NCBI GenBank assembly: GCA_022823775.1
Contig: JAJEHI010000131.1
Location: forward strand, 1-64,000
DNA length: 64,000 nt
Direction: 5' to 3'
Source of the DNA: Defluviicoccus sp.
Lineage (GTDB): Bacteria > Pseudomonadota > Alphaproteobacteria > MPNO01
A program made the translations under genes and the position numbers. Below the pieces are notes generated by a model. It ran no database searches, was not told where the DNA came from, and was given only the letters and a program-made list of their open reading frames with translations. Within the stretch, counting starts at the first letter, position 1; every line of letters begins with the position of its first letter. This document shows, in pieces, positions 9,193 through 19,351 of the stretch.

Positions 9193-11531
9193 ACTCCGAA
9201 GAACTCCGTTCCTATCTGCTCGCGGCGCCTTTTGACGAGCTCGCGTCGGAAGCGCGCCGGCTGCGCGACGCCGGATTCGGACACACGGTTTCCTACTCGC
9301 GGAAAGTGTTCGTTCCATTGACGCGGCTTTGCCGCGACGTGTGCCACTACTGCACCTTCGCCGCGCCACCGCGTCGGGGCAGCGCCGCCTATCTCTCGCC
9401 GGATGAGGTGCTGGCGATCGCCGAGGCCGGACGGGCGGCCGGCTGCAAGGAGGCGCTGTTCACCCTCGGCGACAAGCCGGAGTTGCGCTATCGCGCTGCC
9501 CGGGAGGCGCTCGACGGGCTCGGATTTAAGACGACCGTCGAATACCTGATCCACACGGCCCGTCTCGTGTTCGAGGAGACCGGGCTGCTGCCGCACGTCA
9601 ATCCGGGCGTGCTGAGCCGGGACGACATCGCGGCGCTTCGCGAGGTTTCGGTCTCGCAGGGCATCATGCTGGAAAGCCTGTCGCCCCGCCTCGCCCGTCG
9701 TGGCGGGCCGCATTTCGGTTCTCCCGACAAGCGGCCCGAACCCAGGCTCGCGACGATCCGCGAGGCGGGCGAGCTCGCCGTTCCCTTCACCACGGGCATC
9801 CTTATCGGTATCGGAGAGACGCGGTTCGAACGCCTCGATGCGCTGTTCGCGATCGCCGATATCCAGCGCGAGCACGGGCATATCCAGGAAGTCATCGTCC
9901 AGAATTTCAGGGCGAAGCCAGGAACGCGGATGGCCGACGCGCCGGAGCCGTCCCCGGAAGACCTCGCCTGGACCGTCGCCGCCGCGCGTGTCGTGCTCGG
10001 CCCGGCGATGAGCATCCAGGCACCGCCCAATCTGAGCGCCGAGACCTACCCCGATCTGATCGCGGCGGGCCTCAACGACTGGGGCGGGGTCTCGCCGGTC
10101 ACGCCCGACCACGTCAATCCCGAGGCGCCCTGGCCGGAGATCGAAGCGCTCGCCCGGCGCAGCGCCGCCGCGGGCAAGATTCTCGTGGAACGCCTCGCGA
10201 TCTACCCGACTTACGCCCTCGAACCCGATCGCTGGCTCGATGGGGCGTTCGCGCCGGCGGTGCGACGGGCGATCGATTCGGAAGGCTTCGCGCGGGAGGA
10301 GAGCTGGGCGCCGGGAGTGTCGGAGGATCCGCCGTCGGAATCGCGTATCCCGGCGCCATCGATCCGAATCGACGATCTGGTTCCCGTGCTCGACAAGGCG
10401 GCCGCGGGGCGTCGCCTGAACCACGGCGAGATCGCCGACCTTTTCGCCGCGCGCGGCAGCCGGTTCGATGCGGTCGTGGAAGCGGCGGACGCGGTGCGGC
10501 GCGAGGTCTCCGGCGACACCGTCACCTATGTCGTCAACCGCAACATCAACTACACCAACATCTGCTCTTACGCCTGCCGGTTCTGCGCTTTCTCCAAGGG
10601 ACGGTCGAGCGCGGGGTTGCGCGGAACGCCCTACGACCTCGACCTCGAAGAGATTTCGCGGCGCGTGCGCGAGGCCTGGGATCGGGGCGCGACCGAGGTC
10701 TGTCTCCAGGGCGGCATCCATCCCGATTACACCGGCGAGACCTACGTCTCGATAACCCGCGCGGTGAAGGCGGCGGCGCCCGACATGCACGTTCACGCCT
10801 TCTCGCCGCTCGAGATCAGCCAGGGCGCGGCGACGCTCGGCCTTCCCGTCGACGCGTTCCTCGAACGGTTGATCGATGCAGGGCTCGGCTCCCTTCCCGG
10901 GACCGCCGCGGAAATCCTCGATCCGCCGATCCGGAAAATTCTTTGCCCCGACAAGGTTAGCGTGAGCGAATGGCTGGCGGTGATCCGCACCGCCCATCGG
11001 CTCGGGCTCAAGACGACGGCGACGATCATGTTCGGCAGCGTCGAGGGATCGCCCTCCTGGGCGAGGCACCTCAATGCGGTGCGGGATCTGCAGGAAGATA
11101 CCGGCGGATTTACCGAGTTCGTGCCCCTCCCCTTCGTCCACATGGAAGCGCCGATCTATCTGCGCGGCAAGGCGAGGAAAGGGCCGACCTGGCGCGAGGG
11201 TATCCTGATGCATGCCGTCGCGCGCCTCGCGCTCAACCCGGTCATCCCCAATATCCAGGTTTCGTGGGTGAAAATGGGCCGGCGGGGAGCGGCCGCCTGC
11301 CTCGATGCGGGCGTCAACGATCTCGGCGGTTCGCTGATGAACGAGAGCATCTCGCGCGCGGCAGGCACGACGCACGGTCAGGAGCTGCCACCCCAGGAGA
11401 TGGATGCCCTGATCCGGCGGTCCGGGCGCCTGCCTCTCCAGCGTTCGACAGTTTACGGGCAGGTGTCGGAAGAGCGGGCCGCTGCCGGACACGCCGCGCC
11501 ACCCCTCGAACCGATAGCGGCCCCGCGATGA
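9189..11531 (+). CDS. fbiC: FO synthase, CofG-CofH fusion (7,8-didemethyl-8-hydroxy-5-deazariboflavin synthase)
   Basis: A 780-residue protein with two radical SAM halves, which makes the deazaflavin chromophore FO from tyrosine and a ribityl-pyrimidine. The CofG half has the CX3CX2C cluster Cys48/Cys52/Cys55 (RLCRDVCHYCTF), and the CofH half has Cys459/Cys463/Cys466 (NICSYACRFCAF). The order CofG then CofH and the length match FbiC of Actinobacteria and the bacterial fusion type, unlike the split genes of archaea and cyanobacteria. The start is GTG, overlapping the ligase stop (GTGA at 9189-9192). The stop overlaps the npdG start (ATGA at 11528-11531). Confidence 0.96.
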   Translation: MNSEELRSYLLAAPFDELASEARRLRDAGFGHTVSYSRKVFVPLTRLCRDVCHYCTFAAPPRRGSAAYLSPDEVLAIAEAGRAAGCKEALFTLGDKPELRYRAAREALDGLGFKTTVEYLIHTARLVFEETGLLPHVNPGVLSRDDIAALREVSVSQGIMLESLSPRLARRGGPHFGSPDKRPEPRLATIREAGELAVPFTTGILIGIGETRFERLDALFAIADIQREHGHIQEVIVQNFRAKPGTRMADAPEPSPEDLAWTVAAARVVLGPAMSIQAPPNLSAETYPDLIAAGLNDWGGVSPVTPDHVNPEAPWPEIEALARRSAAAGKILVERLAIYPTYALEPDRWLDGAFAPAVRRAIDSEGFAREESWAPGVSEDPPSESRIPAPSIRIDDLVPVLDKAAAGRRLNHGEIADLFAARGSRFDAVVEAADAVRREVSGDTVTYVVNRNINYTNICSYACRFCAFSKGRSSAGLRGTPYDLDLEEISRRVREAWDRGATEVCLQGGIHPDYTGETYVSITRAVKAAAPDMHVHAFSPLEISQGAATLGLPVDAFLERLIDAGLGSLPGTAAEILDPPIRKILCPDKVSVSEWLAVIRTAHRLGLKTTATIMFGSVEGSPSWARHLNAVRDLQEDTGGFTEFVPLPFVHMEAPIYLRGKARKGPTWREGILMHAVARLALNPVIPNIQVSWVKMGRRGAAACLDAGVNDLGGSLMNESISRAAGTTHGQELPPQEMDALIRRSGRLPLQRSTVYGQVSEERAAAGHAAPPLEPIAAPR

Positions 11532-12196
11532 GCGATCTCCCGGTCATTGCGATCGTCGGCGGTACGGGCGCGGAAGGCTCCGGTCTTGCCGTCCGATGGG
11601 CGCGCGCCGGCTACCGGGTAATCGTCGGATCGCGTTCGGCCGAGCGCGCGGCTGCGAGCGCGGCAACGCTGATTGAACACGGCGCGGTGGAGGGCAAGAC
11701 CAACGCCGATGCCGCGAGGGAGGCCGACATCGTCGTCGTCACGGTACCCTTCGCCGCCCAGCGGCAGACCGTGACCGATATCCGCGATGCCGCGCGCGGC
11801 AAGATCGTCATCGACGTGACTGTGCCGCTCGTTCCTCCCCGGGTGGCCAGGGTTCAGCTCCCGCCGGAGGGCTCGGCCGCCGCGATAGCGCAACGGATTC
11901 TCGGCGATGAGACGCGGGTCGTATCGGCTTTCCAGAATGTCGCCGCGGACCATCTTGCCGATCCCGGGTACGAGCTGGATTGCGACGTTCTGGTATGCGG
12001 TAACAGCAAGGACGCCCGGGCGGAGACAGTCGGCCTGATCGAAGCGGCGGGGTTGCGCGGGATCGAGGCCGGGCCGCTCGACAACGCCGTCGCCGCCGAG
12101 GCGCTTACCTCGGTGTTGATCTGGATCAACCGGCGCTACGATTCGCCCGGCTCCGGGATCCGCATTACCGGACTGCCGGAGGACGGCGCGGATTGA
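11528..12196 (+). CDS. npdG: NADPH-dependent F420 reductase (F420H2:NADP oxidoreductase)
   Basis: A 222-residue protein with an N-terminal dinucleotide fold (IAIVGGTGAEGSGLAVRWA, residues about 7-25) followed by VIVGSRSAERA, whose Ser/Arg pair is typical of NADP binding. The later segments IDVTVPLVPP, VSAFQNVAADHL and CDVLVCGN are characteristic of the Fno/NpdG family. The enzyme passes hydride between NADPH and F420 and would keep the F420 pool reduced. It is placed between fbiC and cofE with 4-base overlaps on both sides, so F420 synthesis and reduction are produced together. No glucose-6-phosphate F420 dehydrogenase is seen, so this is the likely reductant source. Confidence 0.93.
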   Translation: MSDLPVIAIVGGTGAEGSGLAVRWARAGYRVIVGSRSAERAAASAATLIEHGAVEGKTNADAAREADIVVVTVPFAAQRQTVTDIRDAARGKIVIDVTVPLVPPRVARVQLPPEGSAAAIAQRILGDETRVVSAFQNVAADHLADPGYELDCDVLVCGNSKDARAETVGLIEAAGLRGIEAGPLDNAVAAEALTSVLIWINRRYDSPGSGIRITGLPEDGAD

Positions 12197-12972
12197 GCGC
12201 GAGCGCGCCCCGGCTCGAAATCGTCGCCCTGGAAGGCGTGCCGGACGTTTCGGAAGGCGACGATCTCTGCGGGATCGTGCTCGATGCCTACGACGCGAGC
12301 GGGCTCGCGCCGGAGGCGGGAGACATCCTGGTCGTCGCCCAGAAGATCGTATCCAAGGCGGAGGGAAGGCTGGTGGACCTCGCCACGGTCTCTCCTTCCC
12401 CGCGGGCCGAGAAGCTTGCCCGGGAGACCGAAAAGGACGCGCGGGTGATAGAGCTGATCCTGTCCGAGGCCGACGAAGTAGTGCGCACCCGGCCCGGACT
12501 GATCGTCGTCCGCCATCGGCTCGGCTACGTGCTTGCGAATGCCGGGATCGACGCTTCCAATGTCGAAGCGGGCGGCGAGGAAAGCGTCCTGCTGTTGCCC
12601 GAGAACCCCGACAGGAGCGCGGCTTCGCTGCGCGCGGAAATCGCACGGCGCGGAGGGCTCGCACCCGCACCCGGTGTGATCGTGAGCGACAGTCTCGGGC
12701 GTGCCTGGCGAATCGGGACCATCGGAACCGCGCTGGGTGGCGCGGGTGTAACGGCGCTGGCCGATCTTCGCGGGAATCCCGACATGTTCGGCCGGCCTCT
12801 CATGGTGAGCGAAGTGGGGCTGGCGGATCAGATCGCTTCGGCGGCCGCGATCGTCATGGGCGAGGCCAACGAACGCCGCCCGATCGCGCTGGTGCGGGGC
12901 CTTGCCGCGGCCTCGGAAGGCGCCCGTGCCGCCGACCTGATTCGGCCGCGCGAACTCGATCTGTTCGGCTGA
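12193..12972 (+). CDS. cofE: Coenzyme F420-0:L-glutamate ligase, stand-alone CofE
   Basis: A 259-residue protein of the F420:gamma-glutamyl ligase family. It shows VAQKIVSKAEGRLVDL (about 48-63), the central IDASNVEAGGEESVLLLPENPD and VIVSDSLGRAWRIGTIGTALG, all family hallmarks. It adds glutamate residues to F420-0 using GTP. It lacks the C-terminal nitroreductase/FMN domain of actinobacterial FbiB, so dehydro-F420-0 reduction, if it is needed, must be done elsewhere or avoided by using another phospho-acid. The start is TTG inside the overlap TTGA (12193-12196) with the npdG stop. Three bases separate it from cofD. Confidence 0.93.
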   Translation: MSASAPRLEIVALEGVPDVSEGDDLCGIVLDAYDASGLAPEAGDILVVAQKIVSKAEGRLVDLATVSPSPRAEKLARETEKDARVIELILSEADEVVRTRPGLIVVRHRLGYVLANAGIDASNVEAGGEESVLLLPENPDRSAASLRAEIARRGGLAPAPGVIVSDSLGRAWRIGTIGTALGGAGVTALADLRGNPDMFGRPLMVSEVGLADQIASAAAIVMGEANERRPIALVRGLAAASEGARAADLIRPRELDLFG

Positions 12973-12974
12973 TC

Positions 12975-13918
<944 letters not shown>

Positions 13919-13922
<4 letters not shown>

Positions 13923-14497
13923 CGATTTGCGCCATCGTCCCGGTTCGTTCGCTGGCGGACGGCAAGCGCCGCCTTGCCGGCGTCATGGAGGATGCGCAAC
14001 GCGCGGCGCTCAACGAACGGTTCCTGGTCCATACGCTCGGTCTCGCCGCCGCGCTGACGGGCCCGGCGATACTGGTCAGCCCCGACCCGGCGGTCGCCGA
14101 GCATCCGGCGGCGTCGAACGCCGTTCGCGTTTCCGATCCGGGCCGCGGCCTGAACGCCGCGATCGAGGCGGGCCGGCAATGCGCTCGGAGCCGGGGCGCC
14201 GAACGGATCGTCGTTTTGCCAACCGATCTGCCGACGGCGCGCCCCGGGGACCTGCTGGCTCTGGCCGGGGCCGGAAGCGCGGTCGCTATCGCGCCGGACC
14301 GGCGGAGGCAGGGCACCAACGGCTTGTCCGTCTCCGCCGCGCTCGATTTCGCGTTCCGGTTCGGCGCGGGGAGTTTCTCGGCGCACTTGGCCGAAGCGGA
14401 ACGGCTCGGTATCGCGCCCGACATCGTCGAAAATCCCCGCCTCGCGCTCGACATCGATACGCCGGAGGACTGGCGCCACTGGCACGAGAACGTCTGA
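13919..14497 (+). CDS. cofC: CofC-type guanylyltransferase of F420 synthesis
   Basis: A 192-residue nucleotidyltransferase. It opens with ICAIVPVRSLADGKRRLAG, the GTP-binding start of CofC/FbiD, and continues with VLPTDLPTARPGDLLAL and a C-terminal LALDIDTPEDW as in the family. It activates a 2-phospho-acid (2-phospholactate, PEP) or 3-phosphoglycerate to a GDP diester for CofD. It is the last gene of the F420 operon and overlaps cofD by 4 bases. After its stop, 40 bases separate it from a deacetylase-family gene on the same strand, which may be read through. The substrate choice would need residue comparison with biochemically typed CofC proteins. Confidence 0.93.
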
Positions 14498-14537
14498 TGC
14501 GATATTGCCGCGAATTCAGTCCGCAAGGGAGCCACCG

Positions 14538-15440
14538 ATGCATTACGACTACGTCCCGTTGTCCCAACGCAAACCCCTCCGCTGGCCGAACGGGGCCCGG
14601 CTCGCGCTGATCCTCACCTTCAACCTCGAATACTGGGACCTCACCAGGGACACGGACGGGCCGTACTACGCCGGCGGGCCGGCCATCCTGCCGGATCCCC
14701 TTCCCGGCAACGTGCCGGACTATCCCAACTACACCTGGCGGGAATACGGCCAGCGGGTCGGCATCTGGCGGCTGATGGACATGTTCGACCGCGCCGGCGT
14801 GCCCGCGAGCTGCACCATGAACGCCAAGATGGGGCTCGAGCGCCGGGCCGTGATCGACGCCGCGAACGAGCGGGGCTGGGAGCTGGTCGCGCACAACTAC
14901 GTGCAGACCGACCTTCTCACCAACTATTTCGACGACCCCGAGAAGGAGCGCGAGATCATCCTGGAGACGCTGAGGGTCTACGAGGAAACGGTCGGGAGGC
15001 CGGCGAGAGGCTGGCTTTCCTCCTCGCTCCGCGGCAACGCGAACACGGTCGAGACGATCGCCGAGCAGGGACTTATCTTCACCAACGACTTCATGAACGA
15101 CGATCAGCCCTATCTCATGCACACCGCGAGCGGACCGATCGTTTCCGTTCCCTATTCCAACGAGATCAACGACTTCACCATCTATCTCCGGCGCGGCATG
15201 ACGAACGACCAGGCGTTCGAGCTGCTGAAAGACCAGTTCGACGAGCTGTACCGCGAGGGCGGCGAGAGCGGCCGGCTGATGAATATCGGTATCCACCCGC
15301 ATGTCTGGGGCCAGCCGTTCCGCGTCCGGGCGCTACGCGAATTCCTCGACTACGCCAAGGGTTTCGAAGGCGTCTGGTTCGCCAAGCGGGAAGAGATCGC
15401 CGAGTGGTATCTCGAGAACCACGAGAGCCATATCGGCTGA
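14538..15440 (+). CDS. Polysaccharide deacetylase (carbohydrate esterase 4) family protein, cytosolic PuuE-like type
   Basis: A 300-residue NodB-homology protein without a signal peptide. The early segment LALILTFNLEYWDLTRDTDG carries an unusual version of the first catalytic motif. WELVAHNYVQTDLLT replaces the usual HS/T-x3-H metal motif with AHNYVQT, and IGIHPHVWGQPFRV is the last histidine motif. Such cytosolic members include PuuE allantoinase and N-formyl or imide hydrolases rather than cell-wall deacetylases. ATG 14538 with AAGGGA upstream was preferred to a TTG 33 bases earlier. It lies 40 bases after cofC on the same strand. A C-N hydrolase role is likely; the substrate is unknown. 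Confidence 0.8.
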   Translation: MHYDYVPLSQRKPLRWPNGARLALILTFNLEYWDLTRDTDGPYYAGGPAILPDPLPGNVPDYPNYTWREYGQRVGIWRLMDMFDRAGVPASCTMNAKMGLERRAVIDAANERGWELVAHNYVQTDLLTNYFDDPEKEREIILETLRVYEETVGRPARGWLSSSLRGNANTVETIAEQGLIFTNDFMNDDQPYLMHTASGPIVSVPYSNEINDFTIYLRRGMTNDQAFELLKDQFDELYREGGESGRLMNIGIHPHVWGQPFRVRALREFLDYAKGFEGVWFAKREEIAEWYLENHESHIG

Positions 15441-15449
15441 CCGCCGCGC

Positions 15450-16211
15450 TCAAATTCCGACGATGGTTTCACCGGCGTTCGGGCTCACCACCTGACCGGT
15501 GATCATTTCGGTTTCGTCGGAAGCGAGCCACGCGACGGCATAGGAGATGTCCTCGGGCCGCGTGAAGCGTCCGAGAGGCATCCCTTTCTCGCGCTCGGCG
15601 ATCTGCTCGTCGGTGTTGGAGCCGCGCGTCATGCCGGTCACGACAAAGCCCGGGGCCACCGCGTTCACCGTGATCCGGTGCGGCGCGAGCTCGCGCGCCC
15701 AGCACTTGGTGAAGCCCGAAATGGCCGCCTTCGCCGCCGCGTAATGGGATGCCCTGGGGCTTCCTCCCATCGCGTAGATCGACGAAATGTTCACGATCCG
15801 GCCGTACTTGCGCTCCGTCATTCCGGGCACGACGGCCTGAGTCGCGAAGAACGTGCCCCGGACATGAACCTCGAACATCCGGTCGAAGTCCTCGACCGAG
15901 ATCTCCTCAAGATAGAGGCGTCTGCCTCCGACCCCGGCATTGTTGACCAGAATGTCGATCGGCCCGAACGTGTCGGCGGAATCCCGGATACCCGATCTCA
16001 GGGCGGGGACATCCCGGATGTCTACTTTCAGGGGATGGCCCCGCCGACCGCGTTCGCGGATCATCGCGGCCGTTTCGTCCACCTCGTCGATGATGTCGAG
16101 AACGATCACATCCGCGCCGCGCTCGGCGAGGAGGAGCGCATGGCCGCGCCCCATCCCGCCGCCCGCCCCGGTGACCAGCGCAATTCTACCTTCCAGAGAA
16201 CTCTTGGCCAT
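15450..16211 (-). CDS. Short-chain dehydrogenase/reductase (SDR), copy 1
   Basis: A 253-residue classical SDR. The cofactor motif is ALVTGAGGGMGRGHALLLAE (TGxxxGxG), with an Asp at the end of strand 2 (VIVLDI) that favours NAD. NNAG is in LVNNAGVGG, the catalytic Ser is in IVNISSIYAMGG, and the Tyr-Lys pair is YAAAK. It oxidises or reduces a hydroxyl/keto group of an unidentified substrate. It sits 15 bases downstream of a second SDR that is closely similar along its whole length (shared MFEVHVRGTFFATQAVVPGM-type block), so the pair arose by tandem duplication. It converges with the deacetylase-family gene. Confidence 0.9.
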   Translation of the reverse strand: MAKSSLEGRIALVTGAGGGMGRGHALLLAERGADVIVLDIIDEVDETAAMIRERGRRGHPLKVDIRDVPALRSGIRDSADTFGPIDILVNNAGVGGRRLYLEEISVEDFDRMFEVHVRGTFFATQAVVPGMTERKYGRIVNISSIYAMGGSPRASHYAAAKAAISGFTKCWARELAPHRITVNAVAPGFVVTGMTRGSNTDEQIAEREKGMPLGRFTRPEDISYAVAWLASDETEMITGQVVSPNAGETIVGI

Positions 16212-16226
16212 AACCCGTTCCTGTCG

Positions 16227-16988
16227 TTAGATTCCTATGATCGAAACCCCGCCGTTCGGCGAAATCACCTGACCTGTCATGAAATCCGTCTCGGCCGAGG
16301 CGAGCCAGGCGACGGCGTAGGAGATCTCGACCGGATCCGCGATGCGGCCGAGCGGTACTTCCGCGGCCATCGCCGCGATCCGCTCGCGTCCGATCGAGCC
16401 CAAGGTCAGGTTGGTTTCGAGCAGCCCGGGCGCGACCGCGTTGACGGTGATGTCGAAGGGCGCGAGCTCCCTTGCCCAGCACTTGGTCAGGCCCGAGATC
16501 GCCGATTTCGCGGCCGCGTAATGCGACGCGAAATGGCTGCCGCCCATGGCGAAATTTGAGCTGATATTGACGATCTTGCCGGCGCGCCGCGCCTTCATGC
16601 CGGGAACCACCGCCTGGGTGGCGAAGAACGCGCCCCGGACATGAACCTCGAACATGGCATCGAAGGTTTCCGCGTCGATGTCTCCGAGCGCGAGCCCCTG
16701 CCCGCCGATCCCCGCGTTGTTCACCAGCACGTCGACCGGGCCGTACGCGCGCTCGGTGTCTTCGATGGCGTCCCGCAGCGCGTCGGTGTCCCTCACGTCG
16801 ACGCAGATCTCGTACGGCTCGGGACCGGCCTCGCGCACGAGGCCCGCGGTTTCCGCCACGCGGTCGGGATCGATGTCGTGAACCGCCACCCTGGCGCCGC
16901 GTTCCGCCATGAGCACGGCGTGGCTCCGTCCCATGCCGCTGCCCGATCCGGTGATCAGGACGACCTTGTCCTTGAGTGTCCGGCCCAT
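16227..16988 (-). CDS. Short-chain dehydrogenase/reductase (SDR), copy 2
   Basis: A 253-residue classical SDR with VLITGSGSGMGRSHAVLMAE, VAVHDIDPDR (Asp, so likely NAD), LVNNAGIGG, IVNISSNFAMGGSHFAS and YAAAK. ATG 16988 was chosen because the family N-terminus starts just before KDKVVLITG; an upstream in-frame start would add 27 residues that read like noncoding sequence. It is the upstream member of a tandem pair with the SDR at 15450. The two proteins share the segment FEVHVRGxFFATQAVVPGM, so they probably act on related substrates, perhaps as successive or opposite steps. Confidence 0.9.
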   Translation of the reverse strand: MGRTLKDKVVLITGSGSGMGRSHAVLMAERGARVAVHDIDPDRVAETAGLVREAGPEPYEICVDVRDTDALRDAIEDTERAYGPVDVLVNNAGIGGQGLALGDIDAETFDAMFEVHVRGAFFATQAVVPGMKARRAGKIVNISSNFAMGGSHFASHYAAAKSAISGLTKCWARELAPFDITVNAVAPGLLETNLTLGSIGRERIAAMAAEVPLGRIADPVEISYAVAWLASAETDFMTGQVISPNGGVSIIGI

Positions 16989-17091
16989 TCCCTCATTGTC
17001 CTCGATGTGCGGCCGGTCGCGCCGCCGTTTGGATAGGGCTATTTTCCGCCCTCCGCCGCTACCCCACAAGACAGGCCCCGAAGCCCGCCGA

Positions 17092-18141
17092 ATGGTCTCG
17101 ACCGCCGCCCGCTCGATCTACCTGAACTGCCTCTCTCTCGGGGTGGCGGTCGCGGGAGGGTTCGTATTCTCGGCGCTCGACACGCCGATACCCTGGCTGC
17201 TCGGTCCCCTCGCCTTCGTCGCCGGAGTGAATCTGGCCGGTTTTCGCATAGGCTGCCCCAACGGCACGCGGCAGGTCGGGCAGATCGTCATCGGCACCGC
17301 CATCGGCCTCCGCTTCACCCCGGACGTGGCGACCGTCGTGTTGAGCCAGGTCCATTGGATGGCCATCGCGGCGGTTATCGCGGTGATGCTGGGCGGCGTA
17401 GGCGCTCTGATCCAGGTTCGAATCGCCCGTCTCGACCCGGCGACGGCGTACTTCGGAAGCGTCCCCGGCGGCATGGCGGAAATGCTCACATTGGGCGACC
17501 GGTTCAAGGCGGAGCCCGTGGCGACGGCGCTGTCCCAGACGGTTCGCGTCGGCATCATCGTCGTGACCGTCCCGGCCGGGCTGACCTGGCTGGGAACGAC
17601 CGGCGGCGAGTTCTTCAGCCTTCGTTCGATCCCGGTGGACTGGTCCCTGCTCCCGGTCCTGATCGCGGGCTGCGCCGGTTCCGCCTGGCTTCTCAACCGG
17701 CTGGGCGTCACCAATGCGTGGATGCTCGGAGCCGTCGGCTTCGCGGGCGTGCTGACGGGGAGCGAAATCGAACTCTCCGGTCTGCCGGACACCTTCCTGA
17801 TCCTCGGCCAGCTTCTCATCGGCGCCGCGCTCGGCGAGCGGTTCGATCGGGAACCGATGCGCCGGGCCCCCCGCGTGATCGTGGGTGCGGTCCTGTCGAC
17901 GATCGTTTTGCTGATCGCGAGTATCGCGCTGGCGGCCGCGATCGGGGCGGTATCGGGAATCCCCCTGACCACGATGATCGCGGCGACCTGTCCCGGCGGT
18001 CTCGCCGAAATGAGCATCACTGCGGAAATTCTGGGCCTCGGCGTGCCGCTCGTGACCGCCTATCACATCACGCGGATCGTGGTGATCACGCTGGTGACGC
18101 TTCCGCTCTTTCGAATGATCCAACGAAGACCGACAACGTAA
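17092..18141 (+). CDS. AbrB family integral membrane protein
   Basis: A 349-residue, very hydrophobic protein with about ten predicted membrane helices arranged as two repeats. Each half carries the family signature, SVPGGMAEMLTLG in the first and TCPGGLAEMSITAEILG in the second. This is the AbrB-duplication family, once called putative ammonia monooxygenase; its real function is unsettled, and transport or regulation has been suggested. ATG 17092 was taken because the hydrophobic helix begins right after it, whereas the upstream extension antisenses the SDR gene. It is divergent from the SDR pair and ends 3 bases before the convergent gpmA gene. Confidence 0.88.
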   Translation: MVSTAARSIYLNCLSLGVAVAGGFVFSALDTPIPWLLGPLAFVAGVNLAGFRIGCPNGTRQVGQIVIGTAIGLRFTPDVATVVLSQVHWMAIAAVIAVMLGGVGALIQVRIARLDPATAYFGSVPGGMAEMLTLGDRFKAEPVATALSQTVRVGIIVVTVPAGLTWLGTTGGEFFSLRSIPVDWSLLPVLIAGCAGSAWLLNRLGVTNAWMLGAVGFAGVLTGSEIELSGLPDTFLILGQLLIGAALGERFDREPMRRAPRVIVGAVLSTIVLLIASIALAAAIGAVSGIPLTTMIAATCPGGLAEMSITAEILGLGVPLVTAYHITRIVVITLVTLPLFRMIQRRPTT

Positions 18142-18144
18142 CCC

Positions 18145-18888
18145 TTACCGTCCCGCCTGGTTGGCGACGGCATCCGCGGCGGCCTTCACCGTCTCTTCGT
18201 CCGCGAGGTACCGGCTGGACTTCACGGTCAGGTCCGCCGCCAGATCGTAAATCAGCGGCAGCCCGGTGGGGATGTTCAGTTCGAGGATTTCCTCTTCCGA
18301 TATCCCGTCGAGATATTTCACCAACGCCCTCAGGCTGTTGCCGTGGGCGGCGATCATTACCGTTTCGCCGCGCGCCAGGACGGGCGCGACGGTCTCGTGC
18401 CAATAGGGCAACACGCGCTCGAGGGTCGTCTTCAGGCTCTCCGCCGACGGCAGATCGGCTTGCGACAGATGCCCGTAACGCCGCTCGAACCGGGGATGGG
18501 CGGGATCCTCCGCGTCGAGCGCGGGCGGCGGGGTGGCGTAGCTTCGGCGCCAGATCTTGACCTGCTCCGCCCCGTGCCGGGCGGCGGTTTCCGCCTTGTC
18601 GAGCCCCTGGAGCGCGCCGTAATGGCGTTCGTTGAGACGCCACGAGCGCTCGACCGGAACCCACATCTGGTCCATCTCGTCGAGAACGATCCAGAGCGTC
18701 CGGATCGCGCGCTTCAAGACCGAGGTGAAGGCGCGGTCGATGCGGATCGCCTCTCCCGCCAGCGCTCGCCCCGCGGCCCGCGCCTCCTCGACGCCGGCCG
18801 GCGAGAGATCGACATCGACCCATCCGGTGAACCGGTTCTGGAGATTCCAGTCGCTCTGGCCGTGACGTACCAGAATCAGCGTGGGCAC
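18145..18888 (-). CDS. gpmA: 2,3-bisphosphoglycerate-dependent phosphoglycerate mutase
   Basis: A 247-residue histidine phosphatase-fold protein. The phosphohistidine lies in [12 protein letters not shown] (His9). The other active-site blocks are [34 protein letters not shown] and [16 protein letters not shown]. It interconverts 3- and 2-phosphoglycerate in glycolysis and gluconeogenesis. The start is GTG at 18888, which puts AAAGGA about 10 bases upstream and gives the family N-terminus [10 protein letters not shown]. The C-terminus is typical of the dPGM group (about 230-250 residues). Confidence 0.95.
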   Translation of the reverse strand: MPTLILVRHGQSDWNLQNRFTGWVDVDLSPAGVEEARAAGRALAGEAIRIDRAFTSVLKRAIRTLWIVLDEMDQMWVPVERSWRLNERHYGALQGLDKAETAARHGAEQVKIWRRSYATPPPALDAEDPAHPRFERRYGHLSQADLPSAESLKTTLERVLPYWHETVAPVLARGETVMIAAHGNSLRALVKYLDGISEEEILELNIPTGLPLIYDLAADLTVKSSRYLADEETVKAAADAVANQAGR

Positions 18889-19000
18889 AACGGCGGTTCC
18901 TTTCGTTCGGGCGGCGGCCAACGGCCTCAAGCCGGGCGCGGACTGTGTATTCGCGCGATGCGCGGATCGCAAGGCTTGCGAACCGGATCGCTCAGACAGG

Positions 19001-19156
19001 TCAGCGCGTCTCCGGCCGTTCCGCCGGAGGACGGTCGATGGGAGGCTGGCCGGGCGGACGCGGCACGCTGTCGTCGGGCCAGGGCTGTTCCTTGCGCTCG
19101 TCTTCGTCGACGTCGCGCCCGTTGCCCTTGCGTCGGTCGTCGGATTCGCTGTGCAT
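19001..19156 (-). CDS. Possible small hydrophilic protein between tRNA-His and gpmA
   Basis: The 345-base stretch between gpmA and tRNA-His holds one candidate gene: a 51-residue frame starting [19 protein letters not shown], preceded by GAGG 5 bases before the ATG, and ending in a Pro/Arg-rich tail. The composition is highly charged with no membrane or globular signature. A longer version would start at 19198 ([11 protein letters not shown]). No family is recognised. The good ribosome site is the only positive sign, and it may be a chance frame in high-GC DNA. Confidence 0.3.
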   Translation of the reverse strand: MHSESDDRRKGNGRDVDEDERKEQPWPDDSVPRPPGQPPIDRPPAERPETR

Positions 19157-19233
19157 CGGCGCCTCGAATGCACGGATTGCACCGAATTCTTGCGCCATCC
19201 CGCGCAGAATGTCGAGACCGTGGCGCAAGATAC

Positions 19234-19311
19234 TGGGGTGGCTGAGGGGATTCGAACCCCCGACCTCCTGGACCACAACCAGGCGCTCTAACCGACTGAG
19301 CTACAGCCACC
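19234..19311 (-). tRNA. tRNA-His (anticodon GTG)
   Basis: Read on the minus strand, it forms a full cloverleaf. The acceptor stem GTGGCTG pairs with CAGCCAC, with an encoded extra G at position -1 opposite C73, the identity mark of tRNA-His. The anticodon stem-loop CCTGG-TTGTGGT-CCAGG carries anticodon GTG. The T arm is GGGGG-TTCGAAT-CCCCT. The 3' CCA is encoded at 19234-19236. Confidence 0.97.
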
Positions 19312-19351
19312 GCAGGAGGAGCGCCTCTCTAGCCCCCGCCTCGCGCGCGCG

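Noticed and set aside
9165-11492. 775-codon open frame on the minus strand opposite fbiC
   Set aside because: Residues are low-complexity Arg/Gly/Asp-rich, with no domain; the plus strand has two complete radical SAM cores. It is a shadow of high-GC coding.
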